This document shows, piece after piece, positions 10,690 to 21,805 of a stretch of DNA of 64,000 nucleotides (position 1 is the first letter of the stretch; each line of letters opens with the position of its first letter). The notes below the pieces were generated by a model that was given only the letters and a program-made list of their open reading frames with translations, ran no database searches and was not told the origin of the DNA. Origin of the DNA: Moringa oleifera. Taxonomy: Eukaryota > Streptophyta > Magnoliopsida > Brassicales > Moringaceae. The DNA lies in contig JAJFZO010000064.1 of NCBI GenBank assembly GCA_021397835.1, forward strand, positions 1-64,000, read 5' to 3'. Both the position numbers and the translations under genes were made by a program.

Positions 10690-12237
10690 GATTAGTGAGG
10701 TAAGAAATTTTTGTTGTTTCAAATGGGGTGAGATGTTGTTGGTTGATGTTCATGCCATAAGTGAAATCAATTTATATGCAGCAATGAGATATTTAATCTC
10801 GAAGACGTGTCACATTAATATCAATTACCATACATGTAACAACATCATCTTTATTGCAACCTCCAACAACGTCCAAGTTAAGTCATTAATTGTGAGAAGA
10901 AAAAGTGAAAAGAAGTTACGTTTTCAATATGTTGTTAGGTAATCACGAACAAACTTAAGAAATTAGAATGGAAAATAAGAACTCTTCCTAAAGAAAAGTA
11001 AAATAAGACAAGTGCATTTTTCTATATCTATCTTGTTTTTTCAAGCTTTCCTATCTTTATGATAATGTAAAGCTATAAGGTATAATTTGTTGACAATGTC
11101 TGAGTTCCATTTAATTTCAGTCTTTAACCTGCCAAACTTTTAACATTTGATAATTCAGCATAAACATCCCCTCCTAGAAATTTAAAGCTAAAAGATCACT
11201 TGTTGCTTATTGAATCTTAAATGATCAAATACTATTTTCCATGGTTCAAAGAAAAAGAAACTATCATTCCTTTTATTTTTAACGATGACGTCCAAATGAT
11301 GCTGATTAAATCTTTGACACGAGGATGCTTCCGGAGGGAGAAAGATCCTGCAATGATGATTAAGAAATGAAATGTTGAACTTGGAATTGAGTGCAAAACG
11401 GAGGAAAGCGAAACGTTGGAATTCACCGAAAAAGTTATGAAATTGCTTTCACTTCTTTTCAGCCCTATTATTATTATTTTTTTTTTCATTTTTTCCCATT
11501 ACTCCTTTACATTGTTTCTTTAACATGGGTTTGCGAGAAAGAGAAAAAAAGAGAAGAAATTGGCTTGCGTGCTTTCACTTAAGAAAAGACGTTCTTAGCT
11601 CAAGAAAAAAAATATTCAATTCGAATTTTCCCCATGTAACTCCTTAATTCATATTAATAACGTTCAAACCATTTAAAGGAATAGATTTTTTTAGTTCAAC
11701 TTAATCAATCGAGATTTAATAAGTTGGGATAAACTGAAAGTGGGATTTATTTAGAGGGAGCAAGGTTAAGCCTTAGTTTTTACATGGTTGTTACCCACCA
11801 ATCATTCTTGAACACAACAAAATTCAATAAACTACTCAGAAAAAAATGTTTCGCAAAGTTATCTATAAGAGCCAAAACATCAAAATTGCAACACTATCGA
11901 AAGACATGTGATAGACAATTTGTCGATACGTTTCAAACTTCGATAAGAAAAATTTAATATTCTAAACTTTAACGAATCAATGAAAGGCGATTAAATTTAT
12001 AATCCTTTATCCTTTAGATTCATATAGTATTATTGACAAAATCATTAATTTCATCAAGCGGAAGGTGCTGGGGAAATAACAATCGAAGAACAATCATCCC
12101 AAACTTTAGTGATCTTTGATAGTATCGTTGACTCTTTTCCCTTATACTTGGGGTTTTCTAGTTCTCGTATCGCGAGTGCTTCATGACAAACTTTGCCTTG
12201 TACCACCAATTCACGACAACATTTAGAGCTGATGGTA

Positions 12238-12245
12238 CCCGCGTC
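12238..12245. repeat. Left target-site duplication of the hAT element
   Basis: CCCGCGTC lies directly before TAGGGGTGAGCA. In uninterrupted array copies this octamer occurs once at the same place. Confidence 0.97.
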
Positions 12246-12257
12246 TAGGGGTGAGCA
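12246..12257. repeat. Left terminal inverted repeat of the hAT element
   Basis: TAGGGGTGAGCA is the exact reverse complement of 16445-16456. Confidence 0.96.
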
Positions 12258-12420
12258 AATTTCGGCTAAAACCGAAAAAACCGAAAAACCGAATTAATTT
12301 CGGTTAATTCAATTCGGTTTTTTCGGTTTTCGGTTATAAAATCATTTAAAAATCGATTTTTTTATTTTTTCGGTTAATTTCGGTTAAATTTTTTAAAAAT
12401 CAAATTAACCGAAAAACCAA
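12258..12420. promoter_or_regulatory. Left subterminal TTCGGTT/AACCGAA motif cluster
   Basis: About ten copies of TTCGGTT or its complement occur in about 160 bp, in both orientations. Dense subterminal motifs of this kind serve as transposase binding sites in hAT elements; that role here is inferred. Confidence 0.75.
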
Positions 12421-12738
12421 TTTTTAATTTTAATAATTAATTAATTTTATTAATTAAATAAATAATTAATATTTATTTTTTTCAATTACTTTTCAAAAAG
12501 GTAAATGGGGATTGGGTAATCGGGAATGCTACTGTTTTTCTTCCTTCTCTTTCAATTTCACTTTTGACAAACCCTAACCTAACTCGTCACCGACTCCATG
12601 TCCATCTATCTTTTGAAGTTTTGAGAATCAAAATTTCCGCAGCCATTGACACCACGCACGTATTCGGTATCGGTAATCAATTAAACCGCTCAATTGATTT
12701 TCTTTCTCTTCAATTTTGAATCCTCCCGAGAGCAATAT

Positions 12739-12772
12739 CGCAGCCACACCGCAGCCACACCGCAGCCACACC
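12739..12772. repeat. Short minisatellite, unit CGCAGCCACAC
   Basis: Three perfect tandem copies of an 11-bp unit lie in the 5' region of the hAT element. Related GCAGCCACAC words recur at about 12888-12902 and 12985. Confidence 0.85.
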
Positions 12773-13538
12773 GTAACCACACTCACACCACGCACGTATT
12801 CAACAATCGATCAAACCACTCAATTGCTTAGATCTGATTTTCTTTCTCTCTAATTGGAATTTTTCCAATAGACTGTCGGGACAGCCACACCGCAGCCACA
12901 CTCACACCCCTAGAAGCCGTAACCGTAATTTAATCCGTGAACCGTGTGGTTTTGTTCATTTATCTTGGAGAATCAGTAGCATCACAGCCACACCCACGCC
13001 ACTCACATTCGGTATTCCCTTATTCCAAATCTTCTCTTTTCAATTTTAATTATTCCAATAGTAGTATGCATTATCTTGCTCTTTAATCTTTCAATTTTTC
13101 AAATCCTAATTTGTAACAATTACACTTAAAATTAGAAATTAGATCATTTTTATGGATTCTCTTTTTGTATTTAGGTAAGTATTATAAATTGTTCTATGTA
13201 TTAACATTTTTTCTTTATATATGTGGTATGTATTAGTTATGACATGTAAGGCAAAATAATCCCAATATTGAAAATTAAAGAGTTAATTTTTTAATTCATT
13301 TTATTTTTGCTTTATATTTTCTCTTTAAATCTTTTTTGATATAATTTAAAGTTGTTAATTATGTTTTTTTGTAGTAATTCATAATCATATTTTGAAAGGT
13401 AGTGGTATTAACTATTACTATTGAAATGAATTTTTGTGTAATGTAGTATTACTATTAAATATTTTAAAATTTTATATAACTATTGAAAAGTATTATTACT
13501 AACTATTTTTAATTGTTTTTTATTTCAGAAATTAAAAG

Positions 13539-15713
13539 ATGTCAACTAAGAGTAATGAAGTAGATCCTGTGCCTAACACCACATAACCAGATTCAATCCA
13601 TCCATCATCTGCAAGTTCTAAATTGAAGAGGAAAGCGTTTAAGCCCAGATCAGAAGTTTGGGAACACTTCATCAAATTTTTAGATGAACAAGGTGAGCAT
13701 AAAGCTAGATGTAATTATTGTGATAGGGAATTTTTTGCTGACCCTAGAAGAAATGGAACAACTGCATTGAAAGCTCATATGGGTACTTGTAAGAAGAGAA
13801 TAAATGTTAGTGTTGATTCTAGTCAAACTGAATTGGTTTTTGGATCTGGGAGAGATGGATCTTTAGGTAGTTGGAAGTTCAATCAAGATGCCATTAGAAA
13901 GGGTATAGCTGAGATGATCATTATGGATGAATTGCCTTTCAAATTTGTGGATGGTAAAGGTTTTCGGCGTTGCATGTCACTTGCATGTCCTAAGTTTCAT
14001 ATGCCTTCACGATGGACTATAGCTAGAGATTGTTATCAGCTTTATAATGATGAAAAAGTTAAACTGAAACAGTTTTTAAGGTCATCCAGTGTAAGAGTAT
14101 CTCTCACCACAGACACATGAACTTCAGTGCAAAGAATTAATTATTTGTGTCTTACGGCTCATTTTATTGATAAAGATTGGAAATTGAACAAAAGAATATT
14201 AAACTTTTGTCCTATTTCTAGTCATAGAGGTGAAGCCATCAGAAAAGTCATTGAGAAATGTTTGCATGATTGGGGGATTGATCAGATTTTTACTATTACA
14301 GTTGATAATGCTAGTTCTAATGATGTTGCAATCTCATACTTGAAGAAAAGATTGAATAATTTAGGAACTTGCATTCAAGAAGGAAAATATCTTCATTTAA
14401 GATGCATTGCGCACATTCTTAATCTTATTGTTACAGATGGATTGAAAGAAATGAATGAGTCAATTGCACGAGTTAGAAGGGGCTGTTAAATATGTGAAAC
14501 ATTCACCTGCAAGGTTGGCCAAATTTAAAGAATGTGCTTTAGTTGAAAAAATTGAAAGCAAAAGTTTGTTGTGTTTGGATGTTAGCACTAGGTGGAACTC
14601 CACTTACTTGATGTTGGATGCAGCTCAAAAATTTGAGAAGGCTTTTGAGGTTTTTGATGATATTGATCCGCATTATAGAAATGAGTTGATAATGGGAGAT
14701 GGGTTGCCTGAAAAAAAAGATTGGGAAACTATTATGAGGTTTTGTCTTTTCTTGCAACAATTTTATGAACTAACAATCAAAGTTTCAGGTTCTTCGTATG
14801 TCACCTCCAATAGTTTTCTTGATGATATTTGTAATGTTTATGCTACTTTGCGCAATTGGGAAACACATTCTGATATTGAGTTAAATGCAATGGCAAAGAA
14901 AATGAAAGATAAGTTTGATAAGTATTGGGGAAACGTGGAGAAGATGAATGTACTACTTTATGTTGCTTCTATTCTTGATCCTAGAAAAAAGCTTGAGTTT
15001 GTCAACTTTTGCTTTTTGGAAATGTATGATATGGAACAAGCTTCAATGATGACTAGTAATGTGAAAAAAGCAGTTGAAGAGTTGTTTGATGAGTACAAAA
15101 GAAGTTTGCAACCTCAACATGAACAAGTTGGTGAAAGCAGTCAAGTAAGTCAAATTGTAGAGGGAAATGAATTAGGATTAGAAAAGGAGAGACAAGTTCT
15201 TTTATCTAAGTTCAAGAGATATAAGAAAGAGATCGAAAAAGAAGAAAATAAATCAGAATTGGATAGATTTTTAAGTGAAGAGGATGCAAAAGATGATGAT
15301 AACTTTGATATTCTTGATTGGTGGAAACTTAATAGTCATAGGTTTCCTATTCTTTCCCATATGGCTCGTGATGTATTGGCAGCTCCTATATCTACGGTTG
15401 CTTCTGAATCTGCTTTTAGCACCGGCGGACGTGTACTTGATACATATAGGAGTTCATTAACTCCTAAACTTGTACAAGCCCTTATTTGTGCTCAAGATTG
15501 GTTACGTGGATCTCCATGTTTTGATGCCATTGAAGAGGACTTGGTAGAGCTTGAAAAACTTGATATGGGTAATTATTTTGTTTATTTGATTATTTTATAT
15601 TTTTTAATTACTAATCTTTATTGGATAAGCTTAATACCACTTTTTTTAATTTCAAATTTGATTATGTGTTTATAGATTTGTCAAAAATTGCATTGGATGC
15701 TACAATTGATTAG
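13539..15713 (+). pseudogene. hAT transposase (BED zinc finger, RICESLEEPER-like), broken by two stops and a frameshift
   Basis: ATG at 13539, 13 bp after a splice-acceptor-like TTTCAG that suggests a 5' leader intron. A BED finger (CNYC ... HMGTC) lies near 13710-13793. Next come conserved hAT blocks: the SLTTDT-stop-TS block (14100-14125), LTAHFID (14155-14172), a DNASSND-type block (about 14302) and DVSTRWNSTY (14579-14608). The C-terminal dimerisation block (LDWWKLNSHRFPILS, then ASESAFSTGGRVLD) lies at 15312-15440. The lesions are TAA at 13584 after 15 codons, TGA at 14118 where the family has Trp (DTWTS), and a one-base insertion near 14476-14484. A last intron (15569-15675, GT-AG) would join to a short exon ending in TAG at 15711-15713. 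The gene cannot make a full transposase as it stands. Confidence 0.92.
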
Positions 15714-15794
15714 TGTGGAAGTGTATTGCTGTTTCAAGGTAATTTACAGTGCAATTACATTGGATGCAACTGGTTAGAGTACAAGATTTACAGA

Positions 15795-16258
15795 ATGCTC
15801 AGTGTTGGGATGCTTCTTAGATGGATCCTGTGCACGCCAGTGCAGTTCTTTGTTGGCAGAAGGTAATGAATCAGTACCCCTCTTTTGTATTGTTGTTGCT
15901 ATTTTGCCACAATATCAGTGTCTCTGATTCTGTCATTTCTGTGAAGTAATGATGCGTTTTTTTTTTTTTTGTATCCCAATAATTACTTATCCTAGGATGT
16001 CTTTATTAGGTTTTATGTTGGATCATACCATGCTTTGAGAAGAAAATCTGCTAATATGGATGTACTAGTTGCACTGGGTACCAATGCTGCTTATTTTTAT
16101 TCTGCATATGTAGCAATCAAAGCTATGACTTCAGATACATTTAAAGGACAAGATTTTTTTGAGACTAGTGCAATGTTGATATTCTTTATTCTCTTGGGCA
16201 AATACTTGGAGGTATTGGCTAAAGGCAAAACATCAAATGCTTATAAATTATTATTAAG
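15795..16258 (+). pseudogene. Captured fragment of an HMA5/RAN1-like copper P-type ATPase
   Basis: Exon A (15795-15862) reads MLSVGMLLRWILC then TPVQFFVGR. A 147-bp GT-AG intron with a T-rich tail (15863-16009) follows. Exon B (from 16010) reads RFYVGSYHALRRKSANMD, ALGTNAAYFYS, FFETSAML and LLGKYLEVLAKGKTS. It is open until about 16258, where AAG|GT could be another splice donor. These words are hallmarks of the membrane region before the actuator domain in HMA5/RAN1-type Cu-ATPases. They do not match the same region of PAA1 in this window (NMNTLVGLGALSSFS, LLGRNLEQRAKIKATSD), so the source is a different gene. The fragment lacks the CPC, DKTG and GDGIND motifs and cannot be an active pump. 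It sits 80 bp downstream of the transposase stop on the same strand. Confidence 0.9.
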
Positions 16259-16304
16259 GTTTAAAACAATTTAAAAGTAAAAAATATAAAATTTAAACTT
16301 AAAT

Positions 16305-16444
16305 AAATTTTCGGTTTATTCGGTAACCGATTAAACCGATTGAAAATAATTCGGTTCGGTTAATTCGATTATCTTTTAAATTCGGTCAGTTTCGGTTAAT
16401 TCGGTTTTAAAAATTTTCAAACCGAATAAATCGAAATAACCGAA
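16305..16444. promoter_or_regulatory. Right subterminal TTCGGTT/AACCGA motif cluster
   Basis: TTCGGTT, TTCGGTTAATTCG and AACCGA motifs are repeated through the last 150 bp before the right terminal repeat. They mirror the left cluster. Confidence 0.75.
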
Positions 16445-16456
16445 TGCTCACCCCTA
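16445..16456. repeat. Right terminal inverted repeat of the hAT element
   Basis: TGCTCACCCCTA pairs perfectly with 12246-12257. Confidence 0.96.
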
Positions 16457-16464
16457 CCCGCGTC
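16457..16464. repeat. Right target-site duplication of the hAT element
   Basis: CCCGCGTC lies directly after TGCTCACCCCTA and matches the left copy perfectly. Confidence 0.97.
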
Positions 16465-17988
16465 GAAGATACTAGACTTGATCTCCGCCACACAACTTAA
16501 ATCTAACTTGTACTTAAGACAATGGTATCTTTCCACGATGTTTTCCTGTGCAAAGCCTTGTGGAGCTAAGTTCACCATTCCTACTAAAACCAATAAGACC
16601 ATAGTTGAATACATGCTGAAATTTGACATGATTAGTGAGGTAAGAAATTTTTGTTGTTTCAAATGGGGTGAGATGTTGTTGGTTGATGTTCATGCCATAA
16701 GTGAAATCAATTTATATGCAGCAATGAGATATTTAATCTCCAAGACGTGTCACATTAATATCAATTACCATACATGTAACAACATTATCTTTATTGCAAC
16801 CTCCAACAACGTCCAAGTTAAGTCATTAATTGTGAGAAGAAAAAGTGAAAAGAAGTTACGTTTTCAATATGTTGTTAGGTAATCACGAACAAACTTAAGA
16901 AATTAGAATGGAAAATAAGAACTCTTCCTAAAGAAAAGTAAAATAAGACAAGTGCATTTATCTATATCTATCTTATTTTTTCAAGCTTTCCTATCTTTAT
17001 GATAATGTAAAGCTATAAGGTATAATTTGTTGACAATGTCTGAGTTCCATTTAATTTCAGTCTTTAACCTGCCAAACTTTTAACATTTGATAATTCAGCA
17101 TAAACATCCCCTCCTAGAAATTTAAAGCTAAAAGATCACTTGTTGCTTATTGAATCTTAAATGATCAAACACCATTTTTCATGGTTCAACGAAGATGGAA
17201 CTATCATTCTTTTTATTTTTAACGATGACGTCCAAATGATGCTGATTGTATCATTGAGAAGAGGACGCTTCTAGTTGAAGAAAGATCGTGCAATGCAGAT
17301 TGAGAAATGAAATGTTGAACTTGGAATTGAGTGCAAAACGGAGGAAAGCGAAATGTTGGAATTCACTGAAAAAGTTATGAAATTGCTTTCACTTCTTTTT
17401 AGTCATGTTTTTTTTTTCTTTTTTTCCCATTACTCCTTTACATTGTTGCTTTAACATTGGTTTGCAAAAAAGAGAAAGAAAGAGAAGAAATTGCCTTGTG
17501 TGTTTTCATTAGAAAAAAGGTTTTAAACTCGAAAAAAAATTTTGATTTGAATTTTCCTCGTGTGAATCTCTAATTCATATTAATGTCATTCAAACCATTC
17601 AAATGAATGGATTATTTTAGTTCAACTTAATCAATTGAGATTTAATAAGTTCAGATATATTAAAAGTGGGATTTATTTTGATGGAGCAAGGTTAAGCCTT
17701 AGTTTTTACATGGTTGTTACCCTCCAATCATTCTTGAATCCAACTCCATTTCATGAACTTCTAAAAAAAAAAAAAAATTGTTTTGCAAATTTCTCTGCAG
17801 GAGCCAAAACATCAAAATTGCAACATTATTGAAAAACATGTGGAAGACGAATTATCGATACGTTTCAAACTTCAAAAATAAAAATTTTATATTTTTAGCT
17901 TTAACAAATCAATGAAAGGTAATTAAATTAATTATAATCCTTTATCCTTTAGATTCATATAGCATTATTGACAAAACCATTAATTCCA

Positions 17989-18345
17989 TCAAGTGGAAGG
18001 TGCTGGTGAAATAACAATCGAAGAATAATCATCCCAAACTTAAGTGATCTTTGATAGTATCCTTGACTCTTTTCCTTTATACTTGGGGTTTTCTAGTTCT
18101 CGTATCGCGAGTGCTTCATGACAAACTTTGCCTTGTGCCACCAACTCTCGACAACATTTAGAGCTGATGGTACTCGCATCGAAGATACCAAACTTGATCT
18201 CTACCACGCAACTCAAATCTAACTTGTACTTAAGACAATGGTATCTTTCCATGATGTTTTCCTGTGCAAAGACTTGTGGAACTAAGATTGCCATTCCTAC
18301 CAAAACCAATAAGACCATAGTTGAATAAATGATGAAATTTGACAT
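17989..18345 (-). pseudogene. Array copy 9, truncated by a late stop codon
   Basis: ATG at 18343-18345. The frame is open for 101 residues, then AAA (Lys102 in copies 3-7) has become TAA at 18040-18042. The truncated product keeps the signal peptide and five cysteines but loses the last cysteine (WDDC) and the tail. The TATA element is weakened to a TATACAAA-like sequence near 18427-18435. It might still yield a short secreted protein, but the loss of the sixth cysteine argues against normal folding. Confidence 0.8.
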
Positions 18346-18601
18346 GATTAGTGAGGCGAGAAATTTTTGTTGCTTCAAATGGGGTGAGATGTTGTTGGTT
18401 AATGTTCATGCCATAAGTGAAATCAATTTGTATACAGCAATGAGATATTTAATCTCGAAGACGTGTGACATTAATTTCAATTGCCATACATGTAACTTCA
18501 TCATCTTTATTACAACCTCCAACAATGTTCAAGTTAAGTCATTAATTGTGATAAGAAAAAAGAGAAAAAAAAAGTTACGTTTTCTATATACTATTAGGTA
18601 G

Positions 18602-19702
18602 TTGCAAACTAACCCAAGAAATTAGAATGGAAAATAAGAAGTCAGCCTAAAGAAAAGTAAAATAAGACAAGTGTACTCATCTATATTTATCTTATTTTTT
18701 CAAGCATTTCTATCTTTATGACAATGTAAAACTATAAGGTATAATTTGTTAACAATGTCTGTGTTCCATTTAATTTCAGTCTTTATCATGCTAAACTTTT
18801 AACATTTGATAATTAAGGATAAAATGTCTCCTCTGAGTGATTGAAAGCTAAATGATAACTAGTTGCTTATTGAATCTTAAATGATCAAATACTATTTTTC
18901 ATGGTTCAATGAAGAAGGAACCATCATTCTTTTTATTTTTAGTGATGACGTCCAAATGATACTGATTATATCATTAAGAAGAGGATGCTTCTAGCTAAAG
19001 AAAGATCCTGCAATGCTAATTGAGAAATGAAATGTTAAACTTGGAATTGAGTGCAAAAAGGAGGAAAAAGAAACATTTGAATTCATTGAAAAAGTTATGA
19101 AATTGCTTTCATTTCTTTTTAGCCATTTTTTTTTTCATTTTGTACCATTGCTCCTTTACTTTGTTCCGTTAACATAGGTTTGCGAAAAAGAGAAAGAAAG
19201 AGAAGAAATTGCCATGTATGCTTTCATTGAAAAAAAAGTTTTAAACTAGAAAAAAAATTTGATTCGAATTTTCCTCGTATGAATCTCTAATTCATATTAA
19301 TGTCATTCAAACCATTCAGATGAATGGATTATTTTAGTTCAATTTAATCAAATGAGATTTAATAAGTTTGGATATATTAAAAGTGGGGTTTATTTTGATC
19401 GAGCAAGGTTAAGCCTTAGTTTTTACGTGGTTGTTACCCTCCAATTATTCTTGAATCCAACTCCATTTAATGAACTTCTCAAAAAAAAAAATTGTTTTGC
19501 AAAGTTCTCTGCAGGAGCCAAAACATCAAAATTGCAACATTATTGAAAGACATGTGATTGACGAATTATTGATACGTTTCAAACTTTGAAAATAAAAATT
19601 TTATGCTATAAAATTTAACAAATCAATGAAAGGAGATTAAATTAATTATAACCATTTATCCTTTAGATTCATATAGTATTATTGATAAAACCATTAATTC
19701 CA
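18602..19702. other. Diverged array spacer (typical of units 9-12)
   Basis: This aligns with the unit 2-7 spacers but carries many substitutions and small indels, including expanded A and T runs. The equivalent stretches are 16883-17988, 20060-21448, 21806-23155 and 23513-24989. No intact gene is seen in any of them. Confidence 0.6.
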
Positions 19703-20059
19703 TCAAGCAGAAGGTGCTAGTAAAATAAGAATCGAAGAACAATCATCCCAAACTTATGTGATCTTTAATAGTATCGTTGACTCTTTTCTGTTGTACTTGG
19801 GGTTTCCCAGTTCTCATTTCGTAAGGGCTTCATGACAAACTTTGCCTTGTGCCACCAGCTTATGACAACATTTAGAGTTGATGCTACCAGCGTCGAAGAT
19901 ACCAGACTTGATATCTGCCATAAAACTTGAGTTTAACTTATGCTTAAGACAATGGTATCTTTCTATGATGTTTTCTTGAGCCAAGCCTTGTGGAACCAAG
20001 ATCCTCATTCCTACCAAAACCAATAAGACCATGGTTGAATAAATGCTGAAATTCGACAT
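19703..20059 (-). pseudogene. Array copy 10, pseudogene
   Basis: ATG at 20057-20059, open for 81 residues. A CGA to TGA change at 19814-19816 then ends the frame, and a second stop lies further down, just before the Val-Trp-Asp-Asp stretch. The second conserved cysteine is replaced by Phe. Only the 5' part of the coding sequence remains open. Confidence 0.8.
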
Positions 20060-21448
20060 GATTAATGACGTGAGAAATTTTTATTGTTCCAAATGGGTAA
20101 GATGTTATTGGTTGATGTTAATGCCATAGGTGAAATCAATTTGTATACAGTAATGAGATATTTAATCTCAAAGCTGTGTCACATTACTTTCAATTACCAT
20201 ACATATAACTACATCATCATTATTGTAACCTCTAATAACGTTTAAGTTAATTCATTAATTGCGATGAGGAAAAAAGAAAAGAAGTTATGTTTTCTATATA
20301 TTGTTAGGTAATTACAAACAAACTTAACCAAATAGAAAGGAAAATAAAAAGATAGCCTAAGGAAAAGTAAAATAACACAAGTATACTTATCTATATGTAT
20401 GTTAATTTTTCAAACTTTCTTATTTTTTTGAGTGTTTAAAATTGTAAGGTATAATTTGTTGATAATGTTTGAGTTCCTTTTTAGTTTCGGTTTGTTGCCT
20501 GCCAAACTTTTGACATTTGATAATTTAGCATAAATTTCAATTCAGAGTGATTAAAAGCTAATTTAAATAAAGATAGTTGCTTATTGAATCTTAAGTTATC
20601 AAATAATGTTTTTCATTGTTCAATTAAGAAGAAACTATTATTATTTTTATTTTTAACCATGATATGCAAGTAATGCTAATTAAATCTTTGAGAATAGGAT
20701 GTTTATAGCTGCAGAATGATCCTGCACTGATGATTGAGAAACGAAGTGTTGAACTTGGAATTAAGTGCAAAAAAGAGGAAAGAGAAACCTTGGAAGGCAC
20801 AGGAAAAGTTATGAAATTACTTTCATTTCTTTTTAGCCTTGTTTTTTTTTTTTTTTTGTACTATTTCTCCTTTACTTTCTTTCTTTAACTTGGGTTTGCA
20901 TGAAAGAGAAAGAAAGGGAAAAAGGAGAAATTGTCTTGTATGCTTTCATTCAAAAAAAAATTGTTTTAAGTTCAAAAAACTGTTTTAAGCTCGAAAGAAA
21001 AGACATTTTGCTTTGATTTTTTCCTATGTAAATCTCTAATTCATATTAATGTCATTCAAATCATGCAGATGAATGGATTATATTAGTTTTACTTAATCGA
21101 TTGGGGTTCAATTATTTAGGATATATTAAAAATAGGATTTGTTTGGACAGAGTGAGGTTAAGCCTTAGTTTTTACGTGGTTGTTGCCCTCCAATCTTTCT
21201 TGAATCTAACACCATTTAATAAGGTTCTCAGACACAAATTATTTTGCGAAGTTCTCTTTATGATAAAAAAAACATGCAAATTGCAATACTATCAAAAGAC
21301 ATGTGATAGACCAATTGTAAATACATTTCAAACTTGGAAAATCAAAAATTATATTATGAACTTCAACAAATCAATGAAAAAGCAATTAAATATACAATCC
21401 TTTATCCTTTAGATTCATATAGTATCATTGACAAAACCATTACTTCCA

Positions 21449-21805
21449 TCAAGCTAAAGATGCTGGTGAAATGACAATTGAAGAACAGTCATCCCAAACT
21501 TGTATAATCTTTGATAGTATCGTTGACTCTTTTTCGTTATACCTAAGGTTTTCTAGTTCTTGTTTCGCAAGAGCTTCATGACAAACTTTGCCTTGTGCCA
21601 CCAGTTCATGACAACATTTAGAGCTGACACTACTCGCATTGAAGATATAAGACTTGATCTCTACCATACAACTCAAGTCTAACTTGTACTTAAGACAATG
21701 GTATCTTTCTACGATGTTTTCTTATGCAAAGCCTTATGGAACCAAGATCACCATTCCTACCAAAAGCAATAAGACCATAATTGAATAAATGCTGAAATTC
21801 AACAT
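21449..21805 (-). pseudogene. Array copy 11, pseudogene
   Basis: The ancestral start is near 21803-21805. Two CAA to TAA changes in the signal-peptide region (Pro-stop-Gly-Phe-Ala-stop) block translation. Downstream of them the mature domain, with all six cysteines and the WDDC motif, stays open to the stop at 21449. Most of the mature domain is therefore preserved while the export signal is lost. Confidence 0.8.

Larger units (their letters stand above)
12246..16456 (+). mobile_element. hAT-superfamily DNA transposon, 4,211 bp, with captured host gene fragment
   Basis: The ends are TAGGGGTGAGCA and TGCTCACCCCTA, a perfect 12-bp terminal inverted repeat. CCCGCGTC flanks both sides (12238-12245 and 16457-16464), the 8-bp target duplication typical of hAT. 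Inside, in order: a left subterminal motif array, a 5' region with a short minisatellite, a broken BED/hAT transposase gene (13539-15713), a captured HMA5-like ATPase fragment (15795-16258) and a right subterminal array. The target is array copy 8. The near identity of both halves of copy 8 to copy 7, together with the perfect target duplication, points to recent insertion. Because the transposase is broken, movement probably relied on another copy. Confidence 0.96.
12054..16629 (-). pseudogene. Array copy 8, split by the hAT insertion
   Basis: The two halves lie at 16465-16629 (N-terminal half, ATG at 16627-16629) and 12054-12245 (C-terminal half). With the 4,211-bp element and one copy of its 8-bp target duplication set aside, the reading frame is open throughout and all six cysteines are present. 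It has a few changes from copy 7, such as an Ala to Val near the fourth cysteine. The break falls in the Asp-Ala-Gly codons between the second cysteine and the CC pair. The promoter (TATA-like element at 16711-16718) is intact, so a truncated transcript reading into the transposon is possible. Confidence 0.92.

Noticed and set aside
15795..16258. The ATPase fragment in the hAT element as a copy of the local PAA1 gene.
   Set aside because: The residues match HMA5/RAN1 signatures (SANMDVLVALGTNAAYFYS, LLGKYLEVLAKGKTS), while PAA1 has clearly different words in the same region.
16035..16274. The second ATPase exon as an independent small membrane protein gene.
   Set aside because: It has a proper splice acceptor and partner exon upstream, and lacks any complete domain.
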